A stretch of DNA of 6,896 nucleotides, taken from contig DJFE01000002.1 of NCBI GenBank assembly GCA_002432025.1, forward strand, positions 1-6,896. The letters run 5' to 3'. The notes beneath the pieces are model-generated. The model was not told the DNA's origin. It made no database searches and saw only the letters and a list, made by a program, of their open reading frames with translations. The translations under genes and the position numbers were made by a program. This document shows, in pieces, positions 5,042-6,896 of this stretch (within the stretch, counting starts at the first letter, position 1; every line of letters begins with the position of its first letter). The DNA is from Candidatus Avelusimicrobium stercoris (GTDB lineage Bacteria > Elusimicrobiota > Elusimicrobia > Elusimicrobiales > Elusimicrobiaceae).

Positions 5042-6535
5042 ATGGAAAGCCTGCAACAATTATGGACAGCGGTGTGCGCATTTGCCTCATCGCCGACCTT
5101 GCAACATATGTACGACGTAATGAACGGATTCAATACCTTGGTATGGGGTCCGCCGATGATTATTATCCTGCTTTTTTTAGGTATTTACTTTACTATCCGC
5201 TTGCACTTCCTACAAAAATACACGTGGCCGGCGATGAAACTGTCGGTAAAAAAAGTGGAATCCGAAGGGATGGTCAGCAGTTTTGGCTCGCTCGCGGTGA
5301 TGATTGGCGCGACCGTGGGCACGGGCAGCATTATCGGGGTAACCACCGCCGTAGCCGAGGGTGGCCCAGGGGCCTTGTTTTGGATGGTAATTGCCGGATT
5401 CTTCAACTTTGCCATTAAATACGGTGAGTGTATGGTAGCCTTTAAATACCGCGTACGCTTGCCAGACGGCGAATATGTGGGCGGCCCGATGTATTACCTT
5501 TCCCGCATTTTAAAATTCAAATGGCTTGGCATTATTTTTGCCGTGGGCACGGTGTTAATGGCCCTGACCGCTGGAAGTGCCTTGCAGGCCAACTCTATTG
5601 CAGATGCGTTGCGCGAAGGGTACAATTTGAATCCGTGGTATGTTGGCTTGTTTGTAGCCATAGCGGCGGGCATTGTGATTATCGGCGGCGTAAAGCGCAT
5701 TGCCGCGTATGCCGAATGGCTGGTACCGATTATGGGCGGGCTTTATTTACTGCTTGCCATTACCGTACTTTGTATGCACTTTACCGAAATCCCCGCGGCG
5801 CTAGTAATGGTATTTAAAAGTGCCTTTACCGGCAAGGCTGCTGTGGGCGGAGCCACAGGTGTGGGTATAGTGGCCCTTGTACAGGCAATGGTTCCCGCAT
5901 TAAGCGCAGGCGTTACCCGCGCCGTACTGGCTACCGAAGCAGGGTTTGGCAGTGCCTCTATTGCGGCCGCCGCGGCCAAAACCCGCTGTGCTACGCAAAT
6001 GGCTATCATTTCGGCCACTTCCGTATTTTGGGCGATTTTTATTTGCTCACTGACGGGTATGGTCATTGTACTGGCGGGCGACTGGCAGAACCCTAACGTA
6101 TATGCGGCCAACCTGTGCAACAGCGCCTTTAAAACAGTGCCGTACATCGGTACGCCGATTTTGATTTTCTCACTGGTAATCTTTTCGTTTACCACCATTA
6201 TCGGTTGGGGCTATTATGGGGAAAAGGCCCTGCAATTTTTGTGCAAGGGTTCTAATGTTCTAATAAAACCGATGCGAGTGATGTTTATTATTTTAACCTT
6301 TGTGGGCGGTTGGATTGGCACCAGTTTTTCGCTGGATTGGACGATTTCCGACTCCTTACTGCGCACCGCCGAGGCCAACAGTTCTACCCGCTTTATGTGG
6401 GCACTGGTCATTTTAACAATGACGCTAATGACCATACCGAATGTTTGGGCCTTGTGGTGCTTTCGCAAGGTAATTATCAAAACCTCGCGCAAAAACATTA
6501 AACAAATTATATGTAAGCACCCAAAGGCCAACTAA
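5042..6535 (+). CDS. sodium:alanine/glycine symporter, AGCS family
   Basis: This 497-residue inner-membrane protein should import a small neutral amino acid (alanine or glycine) with sodium. It has about ten to eleven hydrophobic spans (for example near 38-52, 83-102, 160-178, 200-216, 227-246, 322-345, 370-388, 412-430 and 452-470). Family landmarks are GTGSIIGVTTA with EGGPGALFWM (93-115), GGPMYYL (147-153), QANSIADAL (182-190), GGVKRIAAYAEWLVPIMG (215-232), TEAGFGSASIAAAAAKT (298-314) and IIGWGYYGEKA (386-396). Two core motifs depart from the usual form as I remember it: GTGN reads GTGS, and SNEAG reads ATEAG, which may mark a divergent subgroup or altered substrate. The ATG at 5042 follows a GGAGG site. 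Transcribed alone, divergently from the NAD operon, it ends at the hairpin at 6553-6590. Family is secure; substrate is not. Confidence 0.93.
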   Translation: MESLQQLWTAVCAFASSPTLQHMYDVMNGFNTLVWGPPMIIILLFLGIYFTIRLHFLQKYTWPAMKLSVKKVESEGMVSSFGSLAVMIGATVGTGSIIGVTTAVAEGGPGALFWMVIAGFFNFAIKYGECMVAFKYRVRLPDGEYVGGPMYYLSRILKFKWLGIIFAVGTVLMALTAGSALQANSIADALREGYNLNPWYVGLFVAIAAGIVIIGGVKRIAAYAEWLVPIMGGLYLLLAITVLCMHFTEIPAALVMVFKSAFTGKAAVGGATGVGIVALVQAMVPALSAGVTRAVLATEAGFGSASIAAAAAKTRCATQMAIISATSVFWAIFICSLTGMVIVLAGDWQNPNVYAANLCNSAFKTVPYIGTPILIFSLVIFSFTTIIGWGYYGEKALQFLCKGSNVLIKPMRVMFIILTFVGGWIGTSFSLDWTISDSLLRTAEANSSTRFMWALVILTMTLMTIPNVWALWCFRKVIIKTSRKNIKQIICKHPKAN

Positions 6536-6552
6536 TTGCCCGTTACTGATAA

Positions 6553-6598
6553 GAACCCGCCCCGGGAATTGTATATCCCGGGGCGGGTTCAAATTTTT
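6553..6598 (+). terminator. rho-independent terminator of the symporter, possibly shared
   Basis: A perfect 15 bp stem, GAACCCGCCCCGGGA (6553-6567) and its complement (6576-6590), has an 8-base loop and is followed by AAATTTTT (five T at 6594-6598). It lies 17 bases after the symporter stop and 12 before the stop of the convergent gene at 6611. Read leftward the trailing sequence is only TTAT, so it may terminate the converging transcript too, but less efficiently. Confidence 0.88.
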
Positions 6599-6610
6599 GA
6601 TATAGAAAAA

Positions 6611-6896
6611 TTAGCGCAAATCCCAAGTGCTTTTAACAGCAAAAGCGCCCCCCGCATACCGCTGGGAAGTTTCCGTGCCTAATGCGTTACACAACCGACG
6701 CCAACGAGCCGGCTGGGAACTCGCCTTTTCGTATCCAATAATACAGGCCCTTTTGGCATCCACGCATACCTTGTTATATGAACTGGAATGGTTATGTGTA
6801 CGGAAATACATAGCATCATACGGCTGCCACGGGGAAATAAAAGAATAGCATTGGTTGGTGCAAATATGAGGATAGACCCAATTTTCCCCGGTCGCC
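6611..6896 (-). CDS. C-terminal part of a cysteine-rich, pilin-like protein (partial)
   Basis: The frame is open from the right edge of the window to the TAA at 6613-6611, giving 94 visible residues that start ATGENWVYPHIC. The start lies outside the window, so the internal ATG at 6811 is not the start. Five cysteines are visible (about 12, 16, 42, 49 and 67 of the fragment), in contexts such as KVCVDAKRAC and RWRRLCNALG, with many aromatic residues and a Gly-rich YAGGAFAV near the end. Spaced cysteines, the CVDA and LCNALG segments and the small size resemble C-terminal domains of type IV pilin-like proteins that I recall being abundant in Elusimicrobiota. The diagnostic N-terminal prepilin helix is not in the window, so this is a tentative call; it is otherwise an unknown, probably exported, disulfide-bonded protein. 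Confidence 0.6.
   Translation of the reverse strand, partial: ATGENWVYPHICTNQCYSFISPWQPYDAMYFRTHNHSSSYNKVCVDAKRACIIGYEKASSQPARWRRLCNALGTETSQRYAGGAFAVKSTWDLR

Noticed and set aside
5743..6198. 151-codon leftward open frame inside the symporter
   Set aside because: It is antisense to a secure transporter gene, with Ala/Thr/Pro-rich composition as expected from a complement of transmembrane codons.
6627..6848. 73-codon rightward open frame at the right edge
   Set aside because: It is antisense to the leftward partial gene, whose frame is open to the window edge and has a plausible cysteine pattern.

Overview
This is a bacterial chromosomal window, read from sequence alone. It suggests a Gram-negative-type cell with an outer membrane: there is a lipoprotein with a lipobox, a secreted protein with a Sec signal peptide, and a cysteine-rich C-terminal fragment that resembles the many pilin-like proteins I associate with gut Elusimicrobiota (Elusimicrobium-like). 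That taxonomic guess is an inference with modest confidence. No ribosomal RNA, tRNA, phage, transposase or CRISPR is visible.

Layout from left to right. Positions 1-187 hold no gene but contain two clear copies (about 81% identical by hand alignment), and perhaps a third decayed copy, of a 63-64 bp hairpin-bearing repeat. A rho-independent terminator at 188-218 closes a leftward gene for an unrecognised secreted protein (243-1199). A second leftward terminator (1273-1298) ends a compact leftward operon, which reads from its promoter near 4950 as lipoprotein (4881-4417), nadA (4413-3370), nadC (3373-2540) and a class I/II PLP aminotransferase (2511-1306). A 160 bp divergent intergenic region separates this operon from a rightward sodium:alanine/glycine (AGCS family) symporter (5042-6535). 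The symporter converges on a leftward partial gene running off the right edge (6611-6896), and a perfect 15 bp GC-rich terminator hairpin lies between them.

How the genes work together: NadA condenses iminoaspartate with dihydroxyacetone phosphate to make quinolinate, and NadC converts quinolinate to nicotinate mononucleotide, so the operon core is the last two steps of the de novo branch leading to NAD. The enzyme that makes iminoaspartate (NadB or an aspartate dehydrogenase) is not in the window. The aminotransferase and the symporter both handle amino acids, but a link to NAD synthesis is only suggested by position. The window is mostly ordinary metabolism. The parts most worth a second look are the hairpin repeats at the left edge, the low-complexity lipoprotein that leads the NAD operon, the unusual signature residues of the symporter and the pilin-like fragment. 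I found no convincing new defence, mobile or signalling system.
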